A DNA stretch of 64,000 bases from 70-18 sp041691815 (lineage in GTDB: Bacteria > Pseudomonadota > Alphaproteobacteria > Acetobacterales > Acetobacteraceae). The stretch is from NCBI GenBank assembly GCA_041691815.1, contig JBEPTZ010000003.1:1-64000 (forward strand), read 5' to 3'. Position 1 is the first letter of the stretch. Every line of letters begins with the position of its first letter. A model generated the notes under the pieces. It searched no databases, was not told where the DNA came from, and saw only the letters and a program-made list of their open reading frames with translations. A program made the translations under genes and the position numbers. Of this stretch, positions 16,745-25,150 are shown one piece after another.

Positions 16745-17218
16745 ATGAAATTGCATGAAGGCGGATGTTGCTGTGGTGCCGTCCGGTATCGATTGGCCGG
16801 GCCGCCCATGTTCGTGCATTGCTGCCATTGCAGGGATTGCCAGCGGCAGACCGGCTCGGCCTTCGTGGTGAACGCGCTGCTGGAGGCTGACCGGATTGTT
16901 GTGCTGCAGGGCGCGCCGGCACAGCGGATGCTGCCGACCAGCAGTGGACGGCCGCATATCGCGCATTACTGCGCCGCATGCGGCACGACGCTGTGGAGCG
17001 ATTATGGCGCCCGCGAGGTGATGCTGTTCGTGCGGGTGGGCACCCTGGACGAACCGGCCGACCTGCCGCCCGATGTGCATATCTTCACCCGGTCGCGGCT
17101 GCCCTGGGTGGAGGTCTCGGGTGGGGCGCCGGGATTCGAGGTGTATTACGACGTGGCGGCGCTGTGGCCTGCTGAGAGTCTTCGCCGACGAGAGACGCTG
17201 CTCGGGAAGGGCAGGTAG
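16745..17218 (+). CDS. GFA-family (CENP-V/GFA fold) zinc protein
   Basis: 157 residues. Zinc-binding cysteines of the GFA fold are visible: GGCCCGAVRY (residues 6-15), HCCHCRDCQRQTGSAF (about 25-40) and HYCAACGTTLW (about 76-86). The founder of the family was described as a glutathione-dependent formaldehyde-activating enzyme, but for most members the reaction is unproven. The ATG at 16745 fits the conserved N-terminus; an open frame extends 8 codons upstream. No formaldehyde-oxidation genes lie nearby, so the substrate is open. Confidence 0.82.
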   Translation: MKLHEGGCCCGAVRYRLAGPPMFVHCCHCRDCQRQTGSAFVVNALLEADRIVVLQGAPAQRMLPTSSGRPHIAHYCAACGTTLWSDYGAREVMLFVRVGTLDEPADLPPDVHIFTRSRLPWVEVSGGAPGFEVYYDVAALWPAESLRRRETLLGKGR

Positions 17219-17392
17219 CAAGCGGCCTGCCTGGGAGCGCGACGAACAGGCCGGCCGATGATGCAGTTCATCGCCTCGACCCGCCGGCCCGGTACCGGGA
17301 GCAGGAGTCCGATTTAGGCTATTGCTAGCGATGCCCGAATTATGAGCATAAGCCGCGAGGTGTTGCGAAGAGCAGAATGAAACGTGGAGCAA

Positions 17393-18364
17393 ATGTTGGC
17401 TGTACCGCTTGTTGCGGTGGTTATCCTGAACTGGAACAAGGCAGAGGAAACCGCCGCCTGCGTCGAAGCGGTGGCACGGCAGACATATCCGCGCGTTCTG
17501 ACGCTGGTGGTGGATAACGGCTCCGCGGCCGGTTCGCTCGGACCGCTGGAGGCGCTGGCGGTGCCGTTCGAACTCATTCGCAATCCACAGAACCTGGGCT
17601 TCACCGGCGGCGTCAACACCGGCATCGCGCGGGCGATGGCGGCGGGGGCGGACTATATCTGGCTGCTCAATAACGACGCCACGCCGGACACCAATGTACT
17701 CGATTTGCTGGTCGCGGCGATGCAGGCGGATGCGCGGATCGGCATGGCCAGCCCGATCATCCGCGAAGCCAATGCCGAGAGCGCGGTGCAGTTCTGCGGT
17801 GGGCTCTGGGATGGGCGCCGCATGTATGTGACGTCCGATCTGGCAATTTCCCGCGGCTGGGCCGACCAGCATCCTGAGCAGATCTGGCTGGTCGGGGCGG
17901 CTCTGCTGATCCGCCGCGCCGTGATCGACGCGGTTGGATGGTTTGATGATCGGTTCTTCGCCTATTGGGAGGATGTGGACTATTCGGTGCGCGCCATACA
18001 GGCCGGCTACCGTAACGTCGTCGTGACGGCTGCCGAGGTTCACCATGCGGCGGCCAAAGACGAAACGGGTTCGTACTCGAGAGGCGCGCGCGTGCTCTAT
18101 TACATGGCGCGCAATGAGTTGCTGTTCACCCGAAAGCATGTCGGCTGGTGGGCAGGCCGGCAGACGCTGTACTGGGCGGTGCGTCGTGCCCTGGCGCGGG
18201 CACTTGAACAGCAGGACGACCTGGCGCTGATCGATGCCAGCTTTCTTGGGGTGCGCGACGGCCTGATTCGCCGCTACGGCCCATATGACCCGGCCCGGCG
18301 CCTGCCGGCAGCAGTGCGCAGGCTGCTGCTGGCGGTGAACCGCGCGCTGTTCGGCTCACATTGA
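17393..18364 (+). CDS. family 2 glycosyltransferase
   Basis: 323-residue GT2 enzyme, GT-A fold: VAVVILNWNKAEETAACVEAVARQ at the N-terminus, nucleotide-sugar binding VDNGSAAG, the DXD-like site LLNNDATPD (about 92-100), and the conserved WFDDRFFAYWEDVDYSVRA motif, characteristic of rhamnosyltransferase-like GT2 proteins. It probably adds a sugar to a surface polysaccharide or lipid at the inner membrane. ATG 17393 has a GGAG 5 bp upstream; GTG 17384 is an alternative. No other polysaccharide genes adjoin it, so it is isolated. Confidence 0.85.
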   Translation: MLAVPLVAVVILNWNKAEETAACVEAVARQTYPRVLTLVVDNGSAAGSLGPLEALAVPFELIRNPQNLGFTGGVNTGIARAMAAGADYIWLLNNDATPDTNVLDLLVAAMQADARIGMASPIIREANAESAVQFCGGLWDGRRMYVTSDLAISRGWADQHPEQIWLVGAALLIRRAVIDAVGWFDDRFFAYWEDVDYSVRAIQAGYRNVVVTAAEVHHAAAKDETGSYSRGARVLYYMARNELLFTRKHVGWWAGRQTLYWAVRRALARALEQQDDLALIDASFLGVRDGLIRRYGPYDPARRLPAAVRRLLLAVNRALFGSH

Positions 18365-18375
18365 GCGGGCCTCGT

Positions 18376-18398
18376 GCCCGGCCTGGCGAAGGCCGGGC
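18376..18398. terminator. GC-rich hairpin between convergent genes
   Basis: GCCCGGCCT and AGGCCGGGC form a perfect 9-bp stem with a GGCGA loop, located 12 bp after the GT2 stop and 13 bp before the phasin stop. It has no T-tract, so it is more likely an mRNA end-stabilising or Rho-assisted stop than a classical intrinsic terminator. Confidence 0.5.
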
Positions 18399-18410
18399 CA
18401 GCCGCGACGG

Positions 18411-18869
18411 TTATGGCTTGGCGTGATCGACCAGCGACTTCACCTCATCCATCGCCTCGGCGATGCGCTTGTTGAGGGTTTGCAGCGCCTCGCCGTTGGA
18501 GCGCTGGATCAGGTCGGACAATTCGCGGGTGTTGGCCACCGCGTGCTCATAGGATCGCTTCAGCAGGTCGGCCTGTTGCGAGGCCTTGGCCTGCGGCGCA
18601 TCCGGGGTGGCCAGGGCCTGCAGCGTCTCGGTCAGTTCGGCCATGGTCTGCTGCATGATCTCCATGTGCCGCTTGGCCACCGCCTGGGCGCCCTCCAGCG
18701 CGATGCGGTTGGCGGCGGAGAGCGCCTCGATATTGCGCTGATGGGCCGCCAGCAGCGCCTCGGCGTTGGGGCCCTGCGGCAGTTTGCCGAACATGCGGGT
18801 GAACTCGTCGGTGGCGGCCTTGGCCTGCTGCATCGCCGTTGCGAAAGGGTTGGGGGCATCGCTGGGCAT
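18411..18869 (-). CDS. phasin family protein
   Basis: 152 residues, almost entirely amphipathic helix, without signal peptide. The pattern (FATAMQQAKAATDEFTRMFGKL, NIEALSAANRIALEGAQAVAKRHMEIMQQTMAELTETLQAL, ... LIQRSNGEALQTLNKRIAEAMDEVKSLVDHAK) is that of phasins, which coat polyhydroxyalkanoate granules in the cytoplasm and control their size and number. It suggests the organism stores PHA, though no phaC is in the window. It follows the COQ9-like gene after 12 bp and is likely cotranscribed. Confidence 0.85.
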   Translation of the reverse strand: MPSDAPNPFATAMQQAKAATDEFTRMFGKLPQGPNAEALLAAHQRNIEALSAANRIALEGAQAVAKRHMEIMQQTMAELTETLQALATPDAPQAKASQQADLLKRSYEHAVANTRELSDLIQRSNGEALQTLNKRIAEAMDEVKSLVDHAKP

Positions 18870-18881
18870 GTGCTGATTCCT

Positions 18882-19574
18882 TCAGCCCGGAGCGTCCGGG
18901 GCGGCTTGCGTGGTCGGGTCAGGCGGGGATGGGTCAGGTTGCGATGGGTCTGGCGGGGGTGGGTCAGGGATAGGCTCGGGCATCGGTTCGGCGGGCGCGG
19001 CGTCGCCGTGCGGGTGGCGATGCAGCCAGGATTCGGCCCGTTCGGCGCGCGACAATGCGTGATCGAGCGCCGCCATGGTGGCCGAGAGGTCCTCGCTGGA
19101 GTCACGCTGCCAGGCGCGGACGGTCCACAGCCATACCGCCAGCAGCGCCTTGGCGCGCAGCGCGCCGAGCGGCGGGGCGGCAGAGGCGCCGGCGCCGCGC
19201 AGCATCCAGGCCATGCTGCGCAGGCTGGCGGTGCCCAGCAGCAGGGCGGCCGGCGGATCGGAGGGGAGCGCGCGCAGCAGGGCGATGACCCCGGCGCGAT
19301 GGTTTTGCAGCGCGTCGATGCGGCGCATCAGCATGTCGAACAGCCGGTCGCGCACCGGGCCGTCGGTGAGCACGCCGGTGAGCGCCGCCTGGTCGGCGAG
19401 GCGGCCGAACCGCAGCAGCACGACACAGCGGCTGGGGAACCGGCCACGGGTGCGGGCGATGTCCAGGCCGGCCTCACGCGCCGCGGCGGCGAGGTCCAGG
19501 CGGCGCCAGCCGCTGCCGGCAATCTGGCGGAAGGCGGCGGCGATCAGCGCGCGGTCGAATTCGGTGTCGTCCAT
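18882..19574 (-). CDS. COQ9-like (TetR-fold) protein with proline-rich tail
   Basis: 230 residues. The first part resembles a TetR-type helix-turn-helix (LIAAAFRQIAGSGWRRLDLAAAAREAGLD), and residues about 75-185 fit the COQ9 pattern (VRDRLFDMLMRRIDALQNHRAG, LRSMAWMLRGAGA, and DLSATMAALDHALSRAERAESWL). COQ9 binds lipid and helps ubiquinone hydroxylation; a regulator of the TetR family is the alternative. The last about 45 residues are an unusual repeat of Pro-Asp-Pro units (MPEPIPDPPPPDPSQPDP), probably disordered. A ubiK gene is nearby in the same direction, which supports the ubiquinone link; the assignment is still moderate. Confidence 0.6.
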   Translation of the reverse strand: MDDTEFDRALIAAAFRQIAGSGWRRLDLAAAAREAGLDIARTRGRFPSRCVVLLRFGRLADQAALTGVLTDGPVRDRLFDMLMRRIDALQNHRAGVIALLRALPSDPPAALLLGTASLRSMAWMLRGAGASAAPPLGALRAKALLAVWLWTVRAWQRDSSEDLSATMAALDHALSRAERAESWLHRHPHGDAAPAEPMPEPIPDPPPPDPSQPDPSPPDPTTQAAPDAPG

Positions 19575-19625
19575 CCCTGGATGATGGGCATTCGCGGCGG
19601 CAATGTCATCCTGTTGCGCGGTTTT

Positions 19626-20426
19626 TCAGCCGGCCAACTCGCGTGAACGGGCGGTGGCGGCGGCGATGGCGCGGGAAATGGCGTCCGGCCAGGCGGATTG
19701 CTCCATCAGCACCGCCAGCGCCCGCTCGGTGGTGCCCTTGGGGCTGGTGACGTTGCGGCGCAGCGTGGCGCTGTCCTCCTGGCTGGCGGCGAGCAGCGCA
19801 CCGGAGCCGGAAACCGTCTGGCGGGCCATCAACCGGGCCAGATCGGGCGGGATGCCCTGCTCGATCGCCGCCTGCTCCAGCAGTTCGGCGAGCAGGAACA
19901 CATAGGCCGGGCCGCCGCCGGACACCGCGGTGACCGGATCGATCAGCGCCTCGTCATCGACCCAGGCGACCTTGCCGATCGCCGTCAGCAGGGAGTCGCA
20001 GAGTGCGCGCTGGGCAGCGGAGACGGTCGGCGCCGGGCAGGCCACGGTGATGCCCTGGCGCACCGCGGCGGGGGTGTTGGGCATCGCCCGCACGATGGCG
20101 GCCTCGGCGCCGAGCAGCCGCCGCAGCCCGGCGATATTGCGCCCGGCCATGATTGACAGCAGCACCGCCGAGCCGGCGTAGCGGGCGTACTGCGGCAGCG
20201 CGTCATCGGCACTCTGCGGCTTTACCGCCAGCACCACGGCGGCCGGCGCGAAATCGGCCGGAATGGCGGCGGCATCGGCCAGCACGGTCACACCCGGGCC
20301 GGGGGAGGCGGGCAGGGTGGGGTCGATGGCGATGCTCGGGGCCAGTCCGCGCTCCCGCCAGCCGGCCAGCATGGCGCCGCCCATCTTGCCGAAACCGACC
20401 AGCAGGATCGGCGGGATCGCGGTCAT
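19626..20426 (-). CDS. proC: pyrroline-5-carboxylate reductase
   Basis: 266 residues. N-terminal dinucleotide-binding GFGKMGGA (11-18), the NADPH-site VLAVKPQ, MPNTPAAVRQG, and the C-terminal ProC signature VTAVSGGGPAYVFLLAELLEQAAIEQG with the NVTSPKGTTERAL segment. It reduces 1-pyrroline-5-carboxylate to proline with NAD(P)H. ATG 20426 gives the typical N-terminus; the frame is open further upstream over the neighbouring gene. It follows the YbjN gene after 10 bp on the minus strand and is probably cotranscribed with it. Confidence 0.93.
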   Translation of the reverse strand: MTAIPPILLVGFGKMGGAMLAGWRERGLAPSIAIDPTLPASPGPGVTVLADAAAIPADFAPAAVVLAVKPQSADDALPQYARYAGSAVLLSIMAGRNIAGLRRLLGAEAAIVRAMPNTPAAVRQGITVACPAPTVSAAQRALCDSLLTAIGKVAWVDDEALIDPVTAVSGGGPAYVFLLAELLEQAAIEQGIPPDLARLMARQTVSGSGALLAASQEDSATLRRNVTSPKGTTERALAVLMEQSAWPDAISRAIAAATARSRELAG

Positions 20427-20436
20427 GCCGGCGGTC

Positions 20437-20943
20437 CTAGGCTTCGCCGACGCATTCCAGCATCGCCGCCTGCAGCGCCTCGGCCGGGGCCTTGCCGCCC
20501 CACAGCACGAACTGGAAGGCCGGGAAGAAGCGCTCGCATTCGGTGATCGCGATGTCGACCATGTCCTCCAGGCTCTCCGCCGAGGCGCCGGGGGCGCCGC
20601 GCAGCAGCACGGAATGGCGGAACACCGGCATGCCGTCATCGGCGTCCATGCCGAAATGGCCGATCCACAGCCGCTCATTGGCCAGCGCCAGGAGTTCGTA
20701 CAGCGCGGCGCGGCGGCGTTCCGGCACTTTCAGGTCGAAGGCGCAGGTGAAGTGCATGGCGCTGATCTCGTTCGACCAGCTGAAATACAGGCCGTAATCG
20801 CACCATTTGCCCGGTGCCTCGGCGGCCATTTCGGACATGCTGCGCCGGTCGCACACCCATTCGTTGGCGGCGACGATCTGCTCCATCACGTCCAACGGGT
20901 TGGCCGCGTGGTCCTGGGTGTCGTAGCTCATCATAGCCGTCAT
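20437..20943 (-). CDS. YbjN domain-containing protein
   Basis: 168 residues matching the YbjN/DUF1790 pattern (DVMEQIVAANEWVCDRRS, MAAEAPGKWCDYGLYFSWSNEISAMHFTCAFDLKVPERRRAALYELLALANERLWIGHF). The fold resembles type III secretion chaperones; in other bacteria YbjN affects stress responses, but no biochemical activity is known. ATG 20943 is preceded by GGGAG at a good distance. It is 10 bp before proC, an arrangement I recall as common in alphaproteobacteria. The 200 bp upstream, up to ubiK, hold its promoter. Confidence 0.8.
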   Translation of the reverse strand: MTAMMSYDTQDHAANPLDVMEQIVAANEWVCDRRSMSEMAAEAPGKWCDYGLYFSWSNEISAMHFTCAFDLKVPERRRAALYELLALANERLWIGHFGMDADDGMPVFRHSVLLRGAPGASAESLEDMVDIAITECERFFPAFQFVLWGGKAPAEALQAAMLECVGEA

Positions 20944-21144
20944 CGGAGGTCTCCCGCCTTGAGGAAGGCCGCTGCGCACCGATATCCCCGTCGCAGCGAC
21001 CGGCAGATCGAGGCGCGGACCCCGGATATTGGGGGTGGAGGCCCGACTCGACACGACCTGTAGCCTAACGACGGGTTAATCCGCGCCGCAAGGGGTTATC
21101 GACCTTGCATCGCACAACTTAATACGCCGTCTTAGGTTCGTCGC

Positions 21145-21489
21145 TCAAGTGATTATTCCAGGACCGCCGCCACCGGGAGACGAATTTTCTGCCTCCAGCG
21201 CTCCCAGGCGGGATTCCAGCGCCTCGATTCGCGCTTGCAGGGCGGCGATCGCGGCCTCGGCGGCAAGCTGGCCGGTGCGGGCGGCGGCGGCCATTTCCAG
21301 GGCGGCGTCCATTTCCTCGCGGCGCACCAGGTCCAGGCGGCGGATGGCCTCGTCGATGCGGGCGCGGCCGATCGCCCCGGCCTCCTGCTTCAACCCCACC
21401 AGGGCCGAGACGGCGCCGCCGGCCACGCCGGCGAGGTCATCGAACAGGCGGGGACGCGGGGTGGGCTGCTCGGGCTGGTCGGTCATCAC
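21145..21489 (-). CDS. ubiK: ubiquinone biosynthesis accessory factor UbiK (BMFP) family
   Basis: 114 residues. N-terminal RLFDDLAGVAGGAVSALVGLKQEAG is an amphipathic, membrane-interacting helix, followed by a long coiled coil (ARIDEAIRRLDLVRREEMDAALEMAAAARTGQLAAEAAIAALQARIEALESRLGALE), the layout of the UbiK/YqiC/BMFP family. In enterobacteria UbiK helps assemble the ubiquinone synthesis complex. It is divergent from the hldD-type gene with 69 bp between the two starts. The assignment rests on architecture and is good for the family, less sure for the role. Confidence 0.78.
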   Translation of the reverse strand: MMTDQPEQPTPRPRLFDDLAGVAGGAVSALVGLKQEAGAIGRARIDEAIRRLDLVRREEMDAALEMAAAARTGQLAAEAAIAALQARIEALESRLGALEAENSSPGGGGPGIIT

Positions 21490-21558
21490 GGTCTCCTGTT
21501 GCGGGCGGCGAATCGGGCGGCTTTCGCGATGGCGCGCAGCCCCCTATACGCTGGCTGG

Positions 21559-22542
21559 ATGATCCTGGTCACTGGCGGCGCCGGCTTTATCGGCTCGAAT
21601 CTGCATGCGGGCCTGCACCGGCGTGGGCTGGAGACGGTGGTGGTCGACCGGCTGCGCGGCCAGGACAGCGACGGCAAGTGGCGCAATCTGGCCGCCCACC
21701 CGCCGGCGCGGCTGATCCCGCCCGAGGCGCTGGACGATTTCCTTGCCACCAATCCGCCGATCGAACTGGTGTTCCATCTGGGCGCGATCAGCGCCACCAC
21801 CGCGACCGACGGTGACGTCGCCTGGGCGGTGAACGTCGAATTGCCGCTGCGGCTGTGGCACTGGTGCGCGGCGCATCAGGTGCGTTTCGTCTACGCCTCA
21901 TCGGCGGCCACCTATGGCGACGGCGCGCTGGGCTTCGACGACGATATGGCGGCGCTGCACCGGTTGCGTCCGCTCAATCTGTACGGCTGGACCAAGCACG
22001 CCTTCGATTTGCAGGTGGCCCGCATGCTGGCCGCCGGGCAGGAGCACCCGCCGCAATGGGCCGGGCTCAAATTCTTCAACGTCTATGGCCCCAACGAGTA
22101 TCACAAGGGCGCCATGATCTCGGTCGTCAAGGTGAAATACGACGAGGTGGCGCAGGGCCAGCCGCCGCGACTGTTCCGCTCCGACCGCGCCGGTATCGCC
22201 GATGGCGCGCAGATGCGCGACTTCATCTGGGTCGGCGACGTGGTGGACGTGCTGCTGTGGCTGCTCGACACACCCACGGTCAACGGATTGTTCAACCTCG
22301 GCACCGGCGTGGCGCGCAGCTATCGCGACCTGGCGCGCGCGGTCTGTGCGGCGGCCGGTGCGGCCGATGCGGTGGACTATATCGACATGCCGCAGGCGCT
22401 GCGCGGTCAGTACCAGAGCTTCACCCAGGCGGCGATGGGCCGGCTGCGGGACGCCGGCTATGCCGGCCAGTTCACCACGCTGGAGGACGGCATCGCACGC
22501 TATGTGCGCGGCTACCTCACCTCATCCACCCCTTACGCATGA
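21559..22542 (+). CDS. hldD: ADP-L-glycero-D-manno-heptose 6-epimerase type enzyme
   Basis: 327-residue extended SDR. NADP-binding TGGAGFIGSN at residues 5-14, catalytic SSAATYGDG and LYGWTKHAFD (Tyr and Lys of YxxxK), and HldD-specific FFNVYGPNEYHKGAMISVVKVKYDEV. HldD epimerises ADP-D-glycero-D-manno-heptose for the LPS inner core, in the cytoplasm. ATG 21559 gives the normal N-terminus; the frame is open from 21235 over antisense ubiK. It leads a plus-strand run with lgt, the MidA-type gene and pgeF. No other heptose genes are in the window. Confidence 0.88.
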   Translation: MILVTGGAGFIGSNLHAGLHRRGLETVVVDRLRGQDSDGKWRNLAAHPPARLIPPEALDDFLATNPPIELVFHLGAISATTATDGDVAWAVNVELPLRLWHWCAAHQVRFVYASSAATYGDGALGFDDDMAALHRLRPLNLYGWTKHAFDLQVARMLAAGQEHPPQWAGLKFFNVYGPNEYHKGAMISVVKVKYDEVAQGQPPRLFRSDRAGIADGAQMRDFIWVGDVVDVLLWLLDTPTVNGLFNLGTGVARSYRDLARAVCAAAGAADAVDYIDMPQALRGQYQSFTQAAMGRLRDAGYAGQFTTLEDGIARYVRGYLTSSTPYA

Positions 22543-22552
22543 AGGCTGGCCC

Positions 22553-23362
22553 ATGCTCCCGGTGCTGATGTTCCCGCAATTCGACCCGGTGATCGTGCAG
22601 TTCGGGCCGATCGCCATTCGCTGGTATGCGCTGGCCTATATCGCCAGCCTGCTGATCGGCTGGCGCATGGTGCGCGGCCTGGCCCAGCGCACGCCTGCGG
22701 TGGCCACCCCGTTGCAGGTCGACGACTTCCTCACCTGGGCGACGCTCGGCGTCGTGCTGGGCGGGCGGATCGGCTACGTGCTGTTCTACCAGCCGGACCG
22801 ATTTTTCAGCCACCCGACCGAGATTTTCGAGGTCTGGCACGGCGGCATGTCGTTCCACGGCGGCATGCTCGGGGTGGCGATCGCGGTGGCCTGGTTCTGC
22901 CGACGCAACGCCATCCCGATCCTCGGCTTCGCCGACCGGATCGCGGTGGTGGCGCCGATCGGGCTGGGGCTGGGCCGGGTGGCCAACTTCATCAACGGCG
23001 AGCTGTGGGGCCGTGCGGCGCCGGACTGGCTGCCCTGGGCGATGATCTTCCCCACCGGCGGCCCGGTCGCCCGCCATCCGAGCCAGATCTACGAGGCGCT
23101 GATGGAGGGGCTGATCCTGTTCTGCATCACCTTCTATTGCTCGCGCAGCGACGCGATCCGGGCGCGGTTCGGCATGCTGACCGGCATCTTCCTGTCCGGC
23201 TACGCGGTGGCGCGGATCATCGGCGAGCATTTCCGCGAACCCGACCCGTTCCTCGGCTTCCTGGCGTTCGGCACCACGATGGGCCAGTTGCTGTCGCTGC
23301 CGATGCTGGCGGCCGGCATCTGGCTGATCCTGCGGGCACGCAAGGCAGCGCCGGCGGCCTGA
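22553..23362 (+). CDS. lgt: prolipoprotein diacylglyceryl transferase
   Basis: 269 residues with about seven membrane spans. The Lgt signature GRVANFINGELWGR is present (near residues 141-154), together with GGMSFHGGMLG, RHPSQIYEA and the C-terminal REPDPFLGF. Lgt transfers diacylglycerol from phosphatidylglycerol to the lipobox cysteine of prelipoproteins, in the inner membrane. The ATG lies 10 bp after hldD, and its stop overlaps the start of the next gene. Lipoprotein candidates in this window are found at 25143 and 49694. Confidence 0.93.
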   Translation: MLPVLMFPQFDPVIVQFGPIAIRWYALAYIASLLIGWRMVRGLAQRTPAVATPLQVDDFLTWATLGVVLGGRIGYVLFYQPDRFFSHPTEIFEVWHGGMSFHGGMLGVAIAVAWFCRRNAIPILGFADRIAVVAPIGLGLGRVANFINGELWGRAAPDWLPWAMIFPTGGPVARHPSQIYEALMEGLILFCITFYCSRSDAIRARFGMLTGIFLSGYAVARIIGEHFREPDPFLGFLAFGTTMGQLLSLPMLAAGIWLILRARKAAPAA

Positions 23363-24315
23363 TGGAGCGCCTGGACATCTTCATGGCGCGGGCCAATGCC
23401 GCCTATTACGCCGGCCGCGACCCGTTCGCCGATTTCACCACGGCACCCGAGATCAGCCAGGTGTTCGGCGAAATCCTCGGGCTGTGGGCGGCGGTGAGCT
23501 GGCAGGCGATGGGTGCGCCCGACCCGGTGATCCTGGCCGAGGCCGGGCCAGGGCGCGGCACGCTGATGCAGGACGCGCTGCGGGCTTCCGAGCGGGTGCC
23601 CGCGTTCCGCGCCGCGCTGCGGCTGCATCTGGTCGAAACCTCACCCAGGCTGCGCGCGATACAGGCGGAGCACCTGCCGCAGCCGGTGTTCCATGACCGG
23701 GTGGAGGACCTGCCGGACGGCCCGCTGCTGCTGCTGGCCAACGAGTTCCTCGACGCGCTGCCGATCCGCCAGTTGCTGCGCCACGACGGCGGCGAAAGCG
23801 AGCATTTCGTGCGGGATGGCGCGCTGGTTGCGGTGCCGCCAACCGCGGGCGCCTGTTTGGTGCAGGAAATCTGCGAGCCGGCGCGGGCGATGGCGACACA
23901 TCTGGGCGGCCGGCTGGCAGCGCAGGGCGGCGCCGCGCTGTTCCTCGATTACGGTCCGGCCGAGTCCGCCCCCGGCGACAGCCTGCAAGCCCTGCGCGAT
24001 GGCAAGCCGGCCGATCCGCTGGCCGACCCAGGCGAGGCCGACCTGACCGCCCATGTCGATTTCCAGGCCACCGCCGAGGCGGCGCGGGCCGCTGGCGGCG
24101 CGGTACAGGGGCCGGTGCCGCAAGGCCTGTTCCTCACCCGTCTCGGCCTGTTCCAGCGCACCGGCGTGCTGGCCCGCACCCTGCCGCCGGCGGCCGGCCA
24201 GGCGATGATCGCCGCCGCCCAGCGGCTGGCCGAGCCGGACCGCATGGGCCGCCTGTTCAAGGCCATGGCGGTCTGCGACCCTGCACTGCCGCCGCTTCCG
24301 GGATTCACCGCATGA
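23362..24315 (+). CDS. MidA/NDUFAF7-type class I methyltransferase
   Basis: 317 residues of the COG1565 family: FADFTTAPEISQVFGEILGLW at the N-terminus, the SAM-binding motif LAEAGPGRGTLMQDALRA, LVETSPRLRAIQ, and the family's LLLANEFLDALPIRQ. The human and slime-mould relatives methylate an arginine of respiratory complex I subunit NDUFS2; in bacteria the role is less studied but a complex I target is plausible. ATG 23362 overlaps the lgt stop, and its end overlaps pgeF, so all are translationally coupled. The lgt-MidA-pgeF order is common in alphaproteobacteria as far as I recall. Confidence 0.88.
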   Translation: MERLDIFMARANAAYYAGRDPFADFTTAPEISQVFGEILGLWAAVSWQAMGAPDPVILAEAGPGRGTLMQDALRASERVPAFRAALRLHLVETSPRLRAIQAEHLPQPVFHDRVEDLPDGPLLLLANEFLDALPIRQLLRHDGGESEHFVRDGALVAVPPTAGACLVQEICEPARAMATHLGGRLAAQGGAALFLDYGPAESAPGDSLQALRDGKPADPLADPGEADLTAHVDFQATAEAARAAGGAVQGPVPQGLFLTRLGLFQRTGVLARTLPPAAGQAMIAAAQRLAEPDRMGRLFKAMAVCDPALPPLPGFTA

Positions 24316-25073
24316 CCGACACGCCTTTCATCGAAGCCGGGCTGGGCTTGCCGCACGGGTTTTTCACCCGCGTCGGCGGCATTTCCGAGGGGCCATACGC
24401 CAGCCTGAACTGCAGCCTGTCGGGCCAGGACGCCCGCGCCCACGTGCTGGAGAACCGCGGCCGCGCCGCCCGTGCGCTCGGTGCCTCGCCAGAATCGCTG
24501 ATCGGGCTGACCCAGGTGCATGGCACCGAGGTGGCGGTGGTGGAAACCGCCTGGGCGCCCGGCGCCGGCCCGCGCGCCGATGCGATGGTCACTGACCGGC
24601 CCGGCGTGGCGCTCGGCATCGTCACCGCCGATTGCGCCCCGGTGCTGTTCGCCGACGCCACCGCCGGCGTGGTCGGCGCCGCGCATGCCGGCTGGCGCGG
24701 TGCGGTCGGTGGCGTGCTGGAGGCGACCCTGGCGGCGATGGTCCGGCTCGGCGCCGATCCGGCGCGGGTGGCCGCCGCGGTCGGTCCCTGCATCGGCCAG
24801 CCAAGCTACGAGGTGGCCGCCGACCTGCGCGACGCGGTGCTGGCGCATGACCCCGCGGACGCAAAATTTTTCGCCGACGGCGCCCGCGCCGATCACTGGC
24901 AGTTCGACCTCGCCGGCTATTGTGTGGCCCGATTGCGCGCCGCCGGCATCGGCCGGGTGACCGCCACCGGCCAGGATACCCTGGCCGAGGACACCCGGTT
25001 CTTCAGCCATCGCCGCCGCACCCTGGCCGGTGGCGGCCCGATCGGCCACCAGATCGCGGTGATTGCCCGCTAG
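24312..25073 (+). CDS. pgeF: purine nucleoside phosphorylase YfiH/PgeF (laccase domain)
   Basis: 253 residues. Multicopper-oxidase-unrelated laccase-domain family with LPHGFFTRVGGIS, LTQVHGTEV, the zinc-site TADCAPVLF and AAHAGWRGAVGGVLEAT. Enzymes of this family act on adenosine and other purine nucleosides; in E. coli the protein also edits peptidoglycan precursors (PgeF) by removing wrongly added L-serine. ATG overlaps the previous stop (ATGA). Fits well with the lgt cluster of envelope genes. Confidence 0.88.
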   Translation: MTDTPFIEAGLGLPHGFFTRVGGISEGPYASLNCSLSGQDARAHVLENRGRAARALGASPESLIGLTQVHGTEVAVVETAWAPGAGPRADAMVTDRPGVALGIVTADCAPVLFADATAGVVGAAHAGWRGAVGGVLEATLAAMVRLGADPARVAAAVGPCIGQPSYEVAADLRDAVLAHDPADAKFFADGARADHWQFDLAGYCVARLRAAGIGRVTATGQDTLAEDTRFFSHRRRTLAGGGPIGHQIAVIAR

Positions 25074-25084
25074 ATGAGCACCCC

Positions 25085-25150
25085 ATGCCCTACATGTTCG
25101 TCTTCATCGCGCTGTTGCTGCTCACCGCGCTGGTCTCCTGCATTGCGTAG
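25085..25150 (+). CDS. small hydrophobic 21-aa ORF, possible leader or lipopeptide
   Basis: Encodes MPYMFVFIALLLLTALVSCIA: a single hydrophobic stretch ending in LVSC, which resembles a lipobox with only two residues behind the cysteine. It starts 11 bp after the pgeF stop and its own stop (25148-25150) overlaps the probable TTG start of the next lipoprotein gene. It could be a translation-coupling leader, a tiny membrane protein or chance. The evidence is the hydrophobic pattern and spacing only. Confidence 0.35.
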   Translation: MPYMFVFIALLLLTALVSCIA

